This document shows positions 36,501 to 48,734 of a DNA stretch of 64,000 nucleotides, piece after piece. The notes under the pieces were generated by a model. The model was not told the DNA's origin and ran no database searches. It saw nothing but the letters and a program-made list of their open reading frames with translations. The translations under genes were made by a program, and so were the position numbers. This DNA is from Phallusia mammillata (taxonomy: Eukaryota > Chordata > Ascidiacea > Phlebobranchia > Ascidiidae). The number at the start of each line of letters is the position of its first letter. The first letter of the stretch is position 1. The stretch lies in NCBI GenBank assembly GCA_003260075.1, contig QLIY01000480.1, forward strand, positions 57,968 to 121,967, in the 5' to 3' direction.

Positions 36501-38805
36501 AAACGAGTTTACTGGACAAAACTAAAACGGTTTTACTAGCACAGTTTAAGCATCTGTTCTGTACTATATCCTACCTCTGATAAATGTTCCTCACGACAAG
36601 ATAAAATGTCTGTTGTCACTTCACAAGTGGGGACATCTTTTTCTATAAAATAACGAACAAATGTGGTCTTGCTTACAACAGTTTCGATGATTTTACCAAA
36701 CGCAGGCCACCCAAGTATATATCTTTAGCCATAAATTAAACAATTTTAAGTAAATTGAATTTTTTTAACCAATTCGCTGGAACACATCCCGCGTTAAGAG
36801 TCAATTAAATTTATTCACTGCATTTTAAAGCAGTTTTGGAAAAATACTTAAACTTCACATTATTTGCCCCACTTTTACCCGGAGGATTTTCACGGTCAGG
36901 GATTTCCAAAATTTCGTCACGTGACGTTTCAACATCAGCTTGTGTCACAGATTCTTTATCGATTTCGTCAAGCAAACGTTCAAGCAAGCTTGCGTTACGA
37001 TGACTCAGCGAATTCCACTTCGGTTTGGATGACTTGCGTTTTCTAAGCATGCCATAATGTGAAAAATTTTACATTTTAACAAAATTAAATCTAAATTATA
37101 ACTTATCAGGAAAGATAAAATACCCACTTTAATTATAAGGTTTGAAAAAATAAATCTGACATTTTGTGCATTTCAACTACAGTATTTTATATGGAGTCTT
37201 GCACGGAAAAAAAAACCCTAAAAGAATGTTAGCTAACAGCTCAACTAAAAACGTAACTGTAGCTGTGGAAAATAACTTAATACATTCCATAATGACAATT
37301 TTGTACTGATGACAACAAAAGCGTTTGTTTAAACCTTTGCAACACAATGCATTCGCTATGTAGGTACCTGTTCTATTCAAATCGTGTAGTAAGTAGTAAG
37401 TTAAGCCAGAAGGGTGGGTTAGCACATTTTGTCCTTGCACATACACTACAACCTATTTTAAAACAATAATATATTTCCTATGCTTATTTTATATTGGGTC
37501 CCGGGGGGGGGGTAACCTTTTCGTCCGTTTTTCATCTCCACCGGAACGAGGAGAGAGTCTTCGACCTTGTCTCTGCAGCGCCCTCGCGTGCTCGTCTTTC
37601 CCCATTCCCATGGTGATTGCGTCACAGTGGGTCACATGACTTTGGGGCATCCTAAAATGGGGGCCAAGTTTCAAATATACCAGAAACATACACTTGCTGT
37701 TGGTCTACAAACTGAACCAGAAACATACACTTGCTGTTGGCCTACAAATGTACTTTCAGCAATCAATGTGCAGGATTAATTCTACCAAACTGTTCAGCAA
37801 AGTACACGTACGGTATTGCAAATATATTATTACATTTAACCTACCTAATAGTTCGGAAAAAGTAAACTATACTACCATTGAGGAGACGATTAAATTTTTT
37901 TACAGCAACAATAAATAAATTCAAAATATGATTGAGTTTTATTTTATTAGTCGGTAAAAAAAATTGTTTGGTTTCAAAGGAATTTGGGGGGGGGGATGTA
38001 CTTTCAGCAATCAATGTGCAGTATTAATTCTACCAAACTGTTCAGCGAATATGCGCACGGTATTGCAAATATATTATTACATTTAACCCACCTAATAGTT
38101 CGGAAAGGACTTGTAAACTATACTACCATTGACGAGACGATTAAATTTTTTTACAGCAACAATAAATAATTTTAAAATATGATTGAGTTTTATTTTATTA
38201 GTTGGGGGGGGGGGGAAAATTTGCCCGAAACGCTACAAGCGGCGTATTAGGTCCAAATGGTTTAACGTGACATTCTACGACTTCACCAACATTTTATAAC
38301 TAACTCACAGTGGTTTGGGTTGTGCAAGGCGTTGTATTGTCGCATCTGGTGGCTGTTTCGCTCGTCTGTATTTTCTTTTCCCTGGCGCGGGCGGAGATCG
38401 GCGAATTCTTTCTAATACTTCGTCGTAATTGCTAATATACTTCGAAATCTCGGACTTAAATGACTTATCCCATCTCTGTTCCTACAAAAAATATGTCTGT
38501 TTGTCACTGCAAAGCTATTTGGACCTAAAAGTATTAGTAAAGAGTTTCCACCTTGGTCTGCATTTCGAACTGGATTCGTTCCATTTGCTTTGTCACCTCG
38601 TCACGTGACTGTGAATTGAGGGGGGGGGGTGGACCGAAAAGTATTATTAAACAGTTTGAAATTCCACCTTGGTCTGCATTTCGAATCGGATTCGTTCCAT
38701 TTGCTTTGTCACCTCGTCACGTGACTGTGAATTGACCACTGGAGGGCAGGACGACGAGCGAGCAAGAAATTTTCGATCTGGTTTATCGGTCATTTCAATC
38801 GGCAT
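29990..38805 (-). CDS. Gene X: unrecognised 382-residue basic protein, 9 exons
   Basis: A minus-strand gene with exons 38668-38805, 34551-34723, 33990-34124, 33295-33458, 32991-33058, 32236-32397, 31250-31392, 30577-30654 and 29990-30077. They sum to 1149 nt in one open frame with matching phases at every junction. I do not recognise the family. The protein starts MPIEMTDKPDRKF, is rich in Lys/Arg and Glu, has a KRKSSKPKW patch, an FSRPPSGRSVES segment and the C-terminal tail KTKKSSHNFAT. No signal peptide or membrane segment is seen; a cytoplasmic, cytoskeletal or nuclear protein is plausible. An acceptor-like AG precedes the start codon, so a 5' non-coding exon may exist. Exons 2-7 occur a second time at 34834-38481, and an inverted broken copy lies at 50362-53357. 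The CUB-EGF gene starts 1.66 kb downstream on the same strand. Confidence 0.7.
30445..30525 (+). other. Run of 81 G in the last gene X intron
   Basis: A G homopolymer between exons 8 and 9 of gene X. The minus-strand frame through it is poly-Pro and is not a gene. Probably a gap placeholder. Confidence 0.75.
31653..32037. mobile_element. hAT-type element (CTCGGT family), copy 3
   Basis: It runs from TAGGAATTAGCCGAGCC to GGGCCCATCCCTA, with repeated ACCGAGCATC words at both ends. The 117-codon plus-strand reading frame inside is a by-product of the element. An identical copy is at 35237-35621. It lies in the gene X intron between exons 6 and 7. Confidence 0.7.
32460..32683. mobile_element. 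hAT-type MITE with perfect 8-bp target duplication
   Basis: 224 bases from CAGGGGCCGGTAACC to GGTTGCCGAACACTG, flanked by CTGTAAAC at 32452-32459 and 32684-32691. It lies in the gene X intron between exons 5 and 6. Copied with its surroundings at 36044-36267. Confidence 0.85.
34823..37502. repeat. 2.68-kb exact-looking duplicate of 31239-33918 (offset 3584)
   Basis: Every reading frame, MITE and intron of 31239-33918 reappears here at +3584 with no difference that I noticed. It begins directly after the single N at 34822 and ends at a G run (37503-37512). It carries gene X exons 7', 6', 5' and 4' (34834-34976, 35820-35981, 36575-36642, 36879-37042, minus). Beyond it, exon 3' (37517-37651) and exon 2' (38309-38481) are diverged copies, exon 2' changing two residues. 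The mix of identical and diverged segments points to haplotype mis-joining, although a true tandem duplication cannot be excluded. Confidence 0.8.
37503..38667. repeat. Diverged third copies of the gene X exon 1-3 region
   Basis: Two variants of the block around ATGTACTTTCAGCAATCAATG occur (37748-37930 and 38000-38200) in addition to 34190-34370, each bordered by G runs. A 36-base unit with CAGAAACATACACTTGC is doubled at 37681-37748. The partial exon 1 copy at 38551-38619 carries the AATGCAGACCAAG|GTGGAA donor and stops at a G run (38620-38629). Confidence 0.6.
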
Positions 38806-40034
38806 TGACCTGTATGATAAAGCTTGTAATCCACAGAAAAATCAGAAGTACGATTTGGGAGTTAAAAACTAGTTTATTGAGAAACAAAACTGAAGTTTAT
38901 GGGAAAAAAAGACTTGACATAATGAAATGGGCTACTCATAAATACGCAATCTACGCAATCTACGCAATCTACGCAATCTACGCAATCGGGGGGGGGGCTC
39001 ACCATTTCATTATCAGTAGATACAACCGCGATTGTTACAACGTTTACATTATACGATTCATTTTTTGTGTACACAAACTCTCTCACAGCTTTTGAAAAAG
39101 TTCAATAGTAGCAGATAATAGAAGGTAATATTAGAATTGCAAGAAAGTACTGGCCAACAAAAGAAGATGGGTATGTTGACTGATACTGCGTATTTTTCAA
39201 CATTAAATGTAGTTCCTAACAAATATTTACAGATTGATAAACTGATCATTACACAACAACCCGCAGTTCTGGTTTAATGCGTACGCGCTTGAAATGCAAG
39301 CCGTAGACAGACTACAGCCATGTACATTTCATAAAAACACCCATGTTAAGCTTTATAAGTTCCATACAAAACTTAAAAACAATTAACGCAAGATACTTCA
39401 AAATGGTAAATTTGTGCATTATAAGAAGTGTTTTAATAAATATTGGAGTAAATTTAACTACAACGGTGTAAATACTATCGCATTTACAAGACACTTGCAA
39501 ACAACCCAAAACAACGAAGTATGCTATATCACTTGAAAGGCAAAATAAGAGTTCCGTAAAACTCTTCAGAAATTGCCACAGCCGACGGGGGGGGGGGGAA
39601 TGAAATACAACAGCGATTGTTGAAACGTCTACGTTATACGATTTATTTTCTATACACAGTCTCTCTTACAGCTTTTGGAAACTACAATAACGGTAGATAA
39701 TAAACGAAATATTAAGACTGAAATAGTGCTGGCCAACAAAATAAGATGTGTAAAAAAACTTGACTAAAACATTTCATAAAATGTAGTTGCCAAAAAATGT
39801 TAACAGGATATTAAATGTACTACTAAGCGCAGATGTCTATGCGCAGATATACTGCACCAAATTAGAGGTTGTTAAGATTCACACGAAGATAGCAACAGAA
39901 AACCACAGCCTCAAGCAAGGCTGTTTGTAAACTTAGAATTAGGCTTTTATAAGAGTTCCGTAAAACTCTTCAGAAATTGCCACAGCCGACGGTTTTGCAC
40001 GTCGACAGGGCGGGGTATTGGGTATAGTTTTCAA
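38806..40034. promoter_or_regulatory. Spacer between gene Y and gene X, with duplicated pieces
   Basis: No coding exon is evident. It contains five copies of a 9-base unit CTACGCAAT (38947-38987) ending at a G run. A diverged duplicate pair, about 39010-39190 and 39600-39760, shares TTATACGATT, ACTCTCTCACAGCTTTTG-type words and GCCAACAAAA. A copied AGAGTTCCGTAAAACTCTTC stretch occurs at 39549 and 39951. The gene X promoter should lie near 38.8-39.1 kb. Confidence 0.4.
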
Positions 40035-40239
40035 CTAGCAATAATCGCGTCTCGGAAAATCCTCATTGACTACGATATCGCCTCTGCGCAAAGCTGACAA
40101 GACAGCGCCAGACCCGCGAGCCGTATAATCACGACTCAACTTGCGTTTGTGGTGACTAACCCCCAAAACGTTACACAAACGTCGCAAAACGTTGTGATCA
40201 TCAAGATTTGCTTGTGGACTGCAACTGTCTTGGGTTGCG
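40035..40239 (-). CDS. Alternative last exon of gene Y
   Basis: This is 205 nt that can follow the exon at 40493-40547 in correct phase after an acceptor ending TTTAAG. It gives 68 residues and a TAG stop. The reading (DDHNVLRRLCNVLG ... EDFPRRDYC) is rich in CpG codons and looks more protein-like than the Leu/Phe-rich end of the other terminal exon. The two frames overlap at 40201-40239. Transcript data would decide which is real. Confidence 0.35.
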
Positions 40240-43200
40240 CTTAAACAACGGCAGAAAAAGGAAATAACTGTCTTTTATAACGTTTTCCACTGCAATAAAA
40301 GTGGCTGAACTTTTTCGAAAAGTCACTTGGTGCATTTTGTAAGCACAGCTGAAAGAAAAGTATGAAAAAATACAAACCTAAATGTTGGAACGCCTGGGGG
40401 GGGGGCGCAATAAAAGTGGCTGAACTTTTCCGAAAAGTCACTTGAAGCATTTTGTAAGCACTGCTGAAAGAAAAGTATGAAAAAATACAAACCTAAATGT
40501 TGGAACGCCTGTAATTGTTGTAGCAGATGGAGATCGGTTCGGGTTGACTGTTGAAATACATACACAAACCCTAGTTAAGCAATATAATACAGATTGTGTA
40601 GATATGATGGATAGCTGAGTAGTAATGCCATACAATAGCTTTATTGTGCTACAAAAGCCCCTTGACACATTCATACATTATTAAAATCCTCATGATACAA
40701 TAGTTACCTATTTACTGTAAATACAGCTAACAATCGAAGCGCTAGCGTTCATAAAAGAGTGTTGTTGGTGTACATGAACAGGCATTAGAGGAGGTAATAT
40801 GGCAACAAAGCAATAAAGGTGCTGACGTTTTGAAATGCCCTCTAGGACTAAACACAAATGTTGACTTTAAATGTGGAATTCCATAGCAGCTATTTACAGT
40901 TTTTAACCTAGGGCTTAAGTAAAGCCACAAAACAAACAGTTTCAAATAAAAAAATTTGTTCTGATAAACCGATGAAATGTACACAGTCCCCTTGACAAAC
41001 ACTTCTGCATTTATGATATTTAAAAAACATCACCAAAAACACTGGAGTTTTTTACAGCAGAAAGACTGGTAGTAACTTTTGTTAATAGTCTATCAACACA
41101 TTACCAAAATATAAAATTTTATATTGTTATTAACAATGCCTAACTTATACAAACCTCGAGGTGTATGCACAGCCCAAGTAATTCCACTCAAAGATGTAGC
41201 TGATTCTGAACTTTTTACTGGCTTGCTTTTTAAAGTTGAAGAGCTAAGAGCTGTTTTGGGTCGTGGTCGTGTTTGAGAAGATCCACCTTTTGCAAGTTTG
41301 ATCTGAATCCAGTAACATTTAGATGTTAATATACTGGAATCTATGTAACAAAATTAATATGTTTTACAACAAAACACACTTGTTTATCAGAATCCTTCAG
41401 CTTTTTCTGAATGGTCAAATGGTCTTTGTTTGCAAGACGGACCTGAAAATTTAAAGTATTATCAACCAGTGGTACTAAAATATTTCTTTTGATTCAAAAG
41501 TTTGCTATTTTTCTGTTGAGTCAAATAGTTACCAAACTTTAATATTTTTCCGCCAAAGCTTTGTTAAATTTTCCATTGCTGTTTGTATTTTCAATTTTGT
41601 AATTACTATTTGGATTTACTGGTAGCCTTTTAAAGATCATCTATTTTTCTTGTTCAAAATTTCATGCAATTTTTTTAATGTTTCAACCTATTTCATCTTA
41701 AACCACCTAAAACATATAGTGTATTCACTGTTCAAAACAATCCTGTATAACAGGTCTTATACTATACACTTCTGCTAAAGTTGCTAATGTGGCAACAGGG
41801 AGCAGACTGTGACAAGATATATGATTTTAGCACAAAAGCCTTTTGCAACATTGTGTTGTATCATTATATCTAATCTGTTGCGCTTATCAGATATTCGCTT
41901 TCAACTGCCTGACCACAAAATTGTAAAATCAACAAGGTTTACAAAAAAAATGCTTTGCCTGGGTTTTAAAGTCTTCTGCTTTGACAGGGAGATCGACAAA
42001 GGCTTCTGAATGCAGAGTCGGATGTTCGTATTTCAATTCTTCATGTTCGTACTGCTCATTCAATGCTTTCCAAACTCGTTTATCTTTTGGAAGAACAAAT
42101 TTCCTAAAGTTGTCTACCTGAAAAAAACAATACATGAACAACATAAGCTGTAGTATTTGGACACTGATTACAGTGGTGAAGATTTTTTGTCACTATTTCA
42201 TACTTTGCAGCCATTGTGATACAACTAAAACTTTGTTTTAATTGAGTAACTCCTGTATAGTAGTTTAACATAACTCTGTTACTCAGTGGAAGAAAGGCCT
42301 TAAATGAAAATTTCTTTGTTAACTATCCCTACTATTGTGATACTATTGTTAAGGTACACTTGATCAGTTACAACTTTACTGGTAAACCTTAACTATGTTC
42401 TAAACTTGGATTACAAACTAAAACATTTGAAACCCAGATAAAGACATGACTGAACCATTTTAGAGTAAATGTGCATAAAGCTTTTAAAACAAGATTAAAC
42501 CCTTACAAAAAATAGCACAAGAACACTTTTAACATAGGTCAAGCCCGCAAAACAGAGCACACAACATTGGCACTTTACAAATTTAAAAGGTCTTACACAA
42601 TACACATCACGCCAAGTTTTTTCAAGCACTACTTCTTCATCTGTTACTATTTCTTCAATCGACGCTTGTTCACACCTTTGCACAAAAGAGAAAGATTTTA
42701 TGACAGAAGCTTAATTCATTTTTTAAACAAAATTATAGCACAATTTTAAGAATTGTTTTCAACATTTTGAAAGGTTTGACCTATTAAAAAAAACATTTAA
42801 AAATTTTCAACTAAAAATGAATTTTATGAAGGTTTAAATTTTTATTTCCTTACCACCATAGCAAGTCAAGAAACTCATAAAACTGTATCCTCCCTTTTTC
42901 TTTGAATGCAGATTGGATGTGACGAAGCTAAAGAAAATGGTTCCAATAAGTTTGTGGGGTAATTTATAAACATATGTATATATGTCACAGATTAACCTTA
43001 TTCATTAGTTTCTGTGGAGAAATAACACGATTGCATAGTTTTAAAGTTCTGAGCAAAGTCCTTTCTCTAAGACTCATTCCCTTTTGATCATACTCCTCAT
43101 AAGTTTCAAATGCAAGGCGGACATTTTGTAAATCCGAAAAGCTGCAAAAACAATTAGGTTGATGATTTTTACTGCAACAGATTGTTCTTTTAATTAATTG

Positions 43201-44897
43201 TTTGATTAAGAAATTATTGGTTTAATAAGATAAAAAAAACTAATACAGATAAAGTCGGTTAATCATTCAATCAGCTTAGTTGCAACAAGATTGCGATTGC
43301 GTTAGTGGCAAACAGAGTCATCTGTCCAGAAAATCGTCTGGTTTATCCCATAATCTACGTAACTGCACAAAAAAGCTTGACCAACGGGTTTTAGAGGTAC
43401 CTGTAATTTTCTGCCAAATTTTAACCTAATGAAATATATGTACATAAATATATATCAAACCTACTGTTTTCATCTGCTAAAATAAAAAATAAGCTAACCT
43501 GAAGATCTGTTCACTTAACAAAACAATGCTTTTCTTTAAAATTTCATTGTTGTAGGATCCAGACTTGAGGTTGACAGTGAAATGGAGATCTTTATTGAAG
43601 TAATGCAGCTCACAGCATTTTAAAAGTGTCTAAAGCCAAAACATAAGTAAAATGAATATAAATATGCCAAGGTTAAAAAAGCATTTTACCTTAGTTGACA
43701 ATGACCCATCTGTAAACATTTCCTTTTGCAGATTCTTTGAAAACAAATCTTTTGGAAACTAAATCAATAAAAACAACTTGTTGAACTCTTTTAAACTTAT
43801 CAAAGTTGTCTTTTTCCAACTTATTAGTGTCAGCCATTTATACAGTGCTATTTAGAGTCAGCCATTAATACATTTCTCTTTAACCTGGGTACACAGTGAC
43901 CCCTCAGATGAACACAACAGTAATTGGGAAGCAAAAAGTTGTATAAATGTGAGTAATTCTCAGTGTCTATGATAACATACACACCACTCTTCAAAATAGT
44001 TTTTCTAGCTTTATTTTTTTGTCATTTTTGCAAACTGGCCTAAACAGCTGCTTAATTGTTACAAAAATCACAAGGGGCATGGGATCCCAGAGGAGGAAAA
44101 AAGGTTGAAGAGTACTGATCCAATAGCTGATTAAATAAAGTAAAATTTTTAGTAAGTTTAACCGGTTCAATCAAGTCTTTGCAGACAATTTGAATTTATT
44201 CCTTATTTCTCAAGAAACATTGTACAAAAGGTAATTAGTATTTTACAAACATAATATATAATTTACACAATTATAATTTACTTTAATTGCATGTATGTGT
44301 TAACTTACCCCCAAAGCAAGTAACAAATGTCTGAAATAAAAATCGAAAAATGTTATTTAACAAGCACCTATATCAGTATTTATTACCAAGTGTTTACTAC
44401 ACAGAGTTACTAATTGGTTTGTCCAATCTTGTTGAACAATTTAAAATGTCAATAAATTGTGTTTAAGTCAAACTGTAGCAGACAATAGAGAAACATATTT
44501 GATTGGTATAACAGTTTTGTAACGCAAAAACATTTCTAGTTTATATATATATATATCACATTTATGTTTTGATATCATAGTATATATATCCAGTGGTGGG
44601 ATTCAGCCGGTTCGCACCGGTTCTATAGAACCGTCTCACAAAATTTTATGAGCTCAGTGAACCGGTTAGCATTAGTGGTTACTGTCAATCGACTTTTTGT
44701 AACAGAACCGGATAAATAATATGACCTTTGTGATAGAACCAGGTGACAAAAAATCGAATGCAACAACTGCATATACCATACATATATATATATATATATC
44801 ACTTTTATGGAACTTCCCAATGCAACAAATACAAAATCCTTTACCCGAGTTCGTCAATTGAAAATTCATCTTTTGAGGACAAATACTTCAAATGCAT
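40201..44897 (-). CDS. Gene Y: degenerate EF-hand protein of about 381 residues, 12 exons
   Basis: Minus-strand exons 44845-44897, 44309-44330, 43690-43758, 43499-43629, 42997-43141, 42854-42927, 42597-42675, 41959-42117, 41380-41442, 41155-41302, 40493-40547, 40201-40348 sum to 1146 nt in frame. The N-terminal two thirds is helical and acidic. Residues about 94-165 look like a pair of degenerate EF-hands (EYDQKGMSLRER; AFKEKGRIQFYEF, which keeps Gly-6, Ile-8 and Glu-12 but lacks most acidic ligands), so calcium binding is doubtful. The C-terminus is Ser/Lys/Arg-rich (GGSSQTRPRPKT). Exon 2 is a 22-nt microexon. The donor after exon 8 is GC (CAG|GCAAAG), required to keep the frame. A different terminal exon, 40035-40239, also fits the phase. 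A broken copy of the last exon sits at 40406-40469 beside a G run. I cannot name the family. Confidence 0.66.
44591..44760. mobile_element. hAT-type MITE fragment (CAGTGGTGG family)
   Basis: It begins CAGTGGTGGGATTCAGCCGG, a classic hAT-like end, and shares its body with 14301-14602 in inverse orientation. The right end is degraded and followed by a TA microsatellite (about 44781-44799). It lies in the first gene Y intron. Confidence 0.6.
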
Positions 44898-46690
44898 TCT
44901 TGCCAATTAATAACGCAGAAACCAGGATGAACAAGTGAAAAGTATTGTGCTATGTTAGCAAATGCACGATAAACACACGTGCCTTTTAACCCGGCGTCAC
45001 TTCGTAACCAAACAACGTATTGTTTATCTCTCGCAAAGAAAAAAGGGTAAACTTCTTTTTTCACTTATCTCTCTCTCTCTCTCGACTTGGCAAATATGTT
45101 TTGTGTCAAAAAAACACCGACGTTTCCTAAGTGAAATAATACATTACGGTATGTCCATGCACAAATACCTTATTGCAATGTTAATATGAGTACGATAGTT
45201 AATTATGCAAATATTTTTTTACTAAATCTACTATTTTCATTCTATTTTAATAAGGTAAGCATAAACCGGACTTCACTTAGAATTAGGTAACCATTGCACG
45301 TGTTTCCTGTGCTTTTCACCACTGCATGTTTTTGTGTTCTTTGCTCTTGCGAGGCAGGCAGTTTAACCATAGATTAGCCTACTCATGTTTAGTATTCTAT
45401 GGTTTAACTAGTTCTGTTTTTGTCAGTAGAGGGCGCACAGGCGCAGTTTGTTGTTTTTTGCCTTTTTTGACTTTTGTGATATCAGCTCACAGTAAACACT
45501 AGTTTTGTAACTTGATAGTCTGCTTAACTGATATTTTGTGAACTGCCTCTTAAAGGTTGTTTTTTATAATTTAAGCTAACTGGTAACCTGGTTTAAACTG
45601 TAAATGTAACTGTAACTAGAACTTAAGTCCCCTTGCTCTATTCAAATCCGTTTTCGTCATTTAAACTTGTTGTCGCGCTCCCTAGTGGTTATTTAATTTT
45701 TTTGTTAACAAACGCCCTTAAGGCCCTCTGCCATTAAACTTTTGTTTGTTTGTTTTTTGGGGATTTTGCTTCTCTCTAGTGCTACCCTGCCGCCCCGCTC
45801 TTTTTTCTAGAGCGGCGCCGGCGGGTTACCGCTAAGGAGTCCTTTTTTGTGGGGGGGGGGGGGGGGGGGGGGGGGGGGAAGCCCACTGATCGCGCCCAGG
45901 ATTCTCCTGCGCGTCATCACTGGGACTTCCCCACTTGTCAAGTAATCAGTGCCTCTCACTGCTTACTTGTTTTCCTTTTGTCTAGGACAGTGATTCCCAT
46001 ACTGTGGGCCATGGTCCAGCACTGGACCACCAAGACCTTTTTAATGGGCCACAGAGCCATTTGAATAGAATCTCCTTTTGGTTATACTGTAGATATTATG
46101 CGCTTTGTTTTAAAAAAAACATAGTATTTGCAAAGAATTCCGTATCTTGTAGCCAAATTTCAGGAGCATTCATGTATCTCATTAAAAACAAATTGCTAGA
46201 AACCATTTCGCCTGTCTTTGGGCTTTTTCGGGGTCCAAAATTTGCAGCACGTGGTGAGCCACGAATCGCTATTAAATAGACAGTTGGGCCACAGACCAAA
46301 AAAGTTTGGAAACCCCTGGTCTAGGAGGTCTCCCTTTGTCTAAGGGAAATCCCATTTTGCCTATCTTTTAAATACACTTCACTTTTTCTTTTTTTGGGGG
46401 ACTCCCAAAGTTTTCCTCAAACTTACCCTAAACCGAGAATCATTTCATAAAAAAAGCTTCAACGCAAACAATATATACACGTTTCTCCCTGGTACTTACA
46501 GGCCACACCCCTGTCGACTCCACATCTGCTTATCTTATTTATACTTTCCGAGTCATCTGTCGCTTAGCAATCATGCCTTTAGACTCTTATATGAACGCTC
46601 TCTGCACATTCAAGTGACTACCATGCGGTACATCTCTTTTCGACGGCGTCAGATTACTTTTACACTTCAAGAAAACACGTATATAATAAT
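44898..46690. promoter_or_regulatory. Upstream region of gene Y and 5' flank of the L1 remnant
   Basis: No exon that I can support. A CT microsatellite lies at 45069-45083. The stretch from about 45400 is C/T-rich with a GAGCGGCGCCGGCGGG block and may be the 5' untranslated part of the L1-like element that follows. A G run of 38 (45851-45888) and a nested hAT MITE interrupt it. Confidence 0.35.
45988..46318. mobile_element. hAT-type MITE with perfect 8-bp target duplication
   Basis: 331 bases starting CAGTGATTCCCATACT and ending AGTTTGGAAACCCCTG. GTCTAGGA at 45980-45987 and 46319-46326 is the exact target duplication. Short reading frames inside are chance. Confidence 0.87.
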
Positions 46691-48150
46691 AAACGTTTAC
46701 CTTCTTGCAGGTGCAAAAAAATAGCCGATAGAAATGTCCTTGTTAATAAAATAATTGACCCGCTATATCAAAATCGAAGCTTCTGTCAAATTGTTGGCGG
46801 TGACTCATTGAAGAAAATCATTAAAAATCATTTAGATACCCGAAATCCTAATTTTAATAAAGAAACTGCAGCAAAACACTGGGGAGAAGCATGTGCGAAA
46901 CACGGCCTAGTCTACAGTTTTCGCTTCTTCTCCCCTACAAAAAAGTCTATACGCGAATAACGGCGAACTCTTCCACTATAGAATCGACCGTTTTTATTGC
47001 AACATAGAAACCCTGCATAAACTTAACTCTGCTAAACATAAACATATCGCATTTTCTGATCATAACTTCGCCCCAACAATCACCCTAAATTTAGATAAGC
47101 TGAAACGATGGGGGGTTTCCCAATGGAAGTTAAATCTCACGCTTTTAACAAATAACGACTATAATACGCTTATTAAAAACACAATTCCTAAACATGACAA
47201 CGAGAAAGAAGGGTACCCCTCTATCTTAAACTGTTGGGACATTTTAAAAAGAAAATTATTAACAAATCAATTAGTTTTGCTATTGATTTAAAAAAAATCT
47301 GAAAAGCTTGAGTTTCTCAAAATCCAAACACAATTCGAAAACCTTATGGCCCAAATAAATCCCCAAAACCTGGAAGCTAACACAAAAATCTTAGAACTTC
47401 AAAAAAAAAGATTAAAGCCAATAATGAAAATATTCTATTTGGCGAAAAATTCTAGAGTTAAGGACAACTGCAATGACGAGAAACCCGACAAATCTTTTTT
47501 AGCGTGAAAGCGAAAAACAAGAAAAATCCAGCATCCGAAAATTAAAAAATTATGACCAAACCGTGACCAACACAGGAAAAATCATGAACGAAATTCACCA
47601 CTTTTACGCAACTTTATGGCAAACCTCAAACGTAACAAGCGAAACAGCCCAAAATTTCTTTCTTTCGCAAATAAATTTACATCCTTCTAACGGAAGGATC
47701 TAACCCTTTTTTTCCTCAATTGCCGTAAAAGAGATAGAAACCGTCAAAAATTTAATGAAAAAAAAACTCCTCACCCGGAAACGACAGCCTACCCATAGAA
47801 TTCTATGTACATTTTTGGCCCGTCTTAAAAGAAATTTTAATTGAACTCGTTCATAAATTTATCTGTCAAACAAACTTCCCGATTCACTAAGAAATGATGC
47901 ACATGTAAAGTTCATACCAAAAAAGCAGGACAAATTAGTAATTAAAAACTGGCGTCCGATATCGCTTTTAAATGCTGATTACAAGCTAATAAGTAAGACA
48001 ATCGTACTTCGTCTTCAAAACGAACTAAACGATAAACTAGCAACCGAACAAAAATGCGGACTCGACAAACGCTACATTCAACACATTCATTACAATATAA
48101 AAAGTGCAATCGAATACAGCAAAGATAAACTGACGCCTCTTGCGCTCGAA

Positions 48151-48504
48151 ATGGTAGACTTAAAAAAGGCATTTGATACCATTGACCATAACTTTATGTT
48201 AAAAGTCTTAGAAAAACTGAACATCAATGAATATAATATAAACTGGGTCAAAATTCTATATAACGATATAAATAGCACAATTAGTGTTATAGGGAAACAA
48301 ACGGACTTAATAAAAATAAACAGAGGTGTACGACAGGGATGCGGCCTGGCAATGCTACTTTACGTGGCCGTAGCCGAATGTCTAATCACCAGAGCCGTTA
48401 ATAATACTGATAAAATAAACGGAATTAAATTTGGTGAAACCGAACTAAAAATTCAACAGTATGCAGAGGACAGCACTTTTAATTTCAAATCAACAATCCC
48501 TTAA
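48151..48504 (+). pseudogene. Reverse transcriptase palm fragment, copy 1
   Basis: 117 codons open: it has KKAFDTIDH, a long linker, RGVRQGC and QQYAEDS. The second Asp of the catalytic YADD box is Glu. After it the frame shifts and the protein continues in another frame with SNQQSLNEIFNLM. It belongs to the retrotransposon remnant. Confidence 0.75.
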
Positions 48505-48734
48505 TGAAATTTTTAACTTAATGACTCTTTACCAAAACGCAAGTGGACAAAAAAAAATCAAAACAAAACATAAATCCTTGGCATCTCGGAAAATCTACGA
48601 TCGGAACTTCAAGTTACCTTCCCAGATTGTACGAAGCGCTCCGCAAAAATACTAGGCGTCAAATGCATAAAAAAAACTTTGATTCCAATGAAAACTGGAA
48701 TCCTGTGATAAGACAGGCAAAGGGGGGGGGGGAT

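Noticed and set aside
38944-38989. Five 9-bp tandem repeats considered as a CRISPR-like array
   Set aside because: Units are directly adjacent without spacers and the context is eukaryotic.
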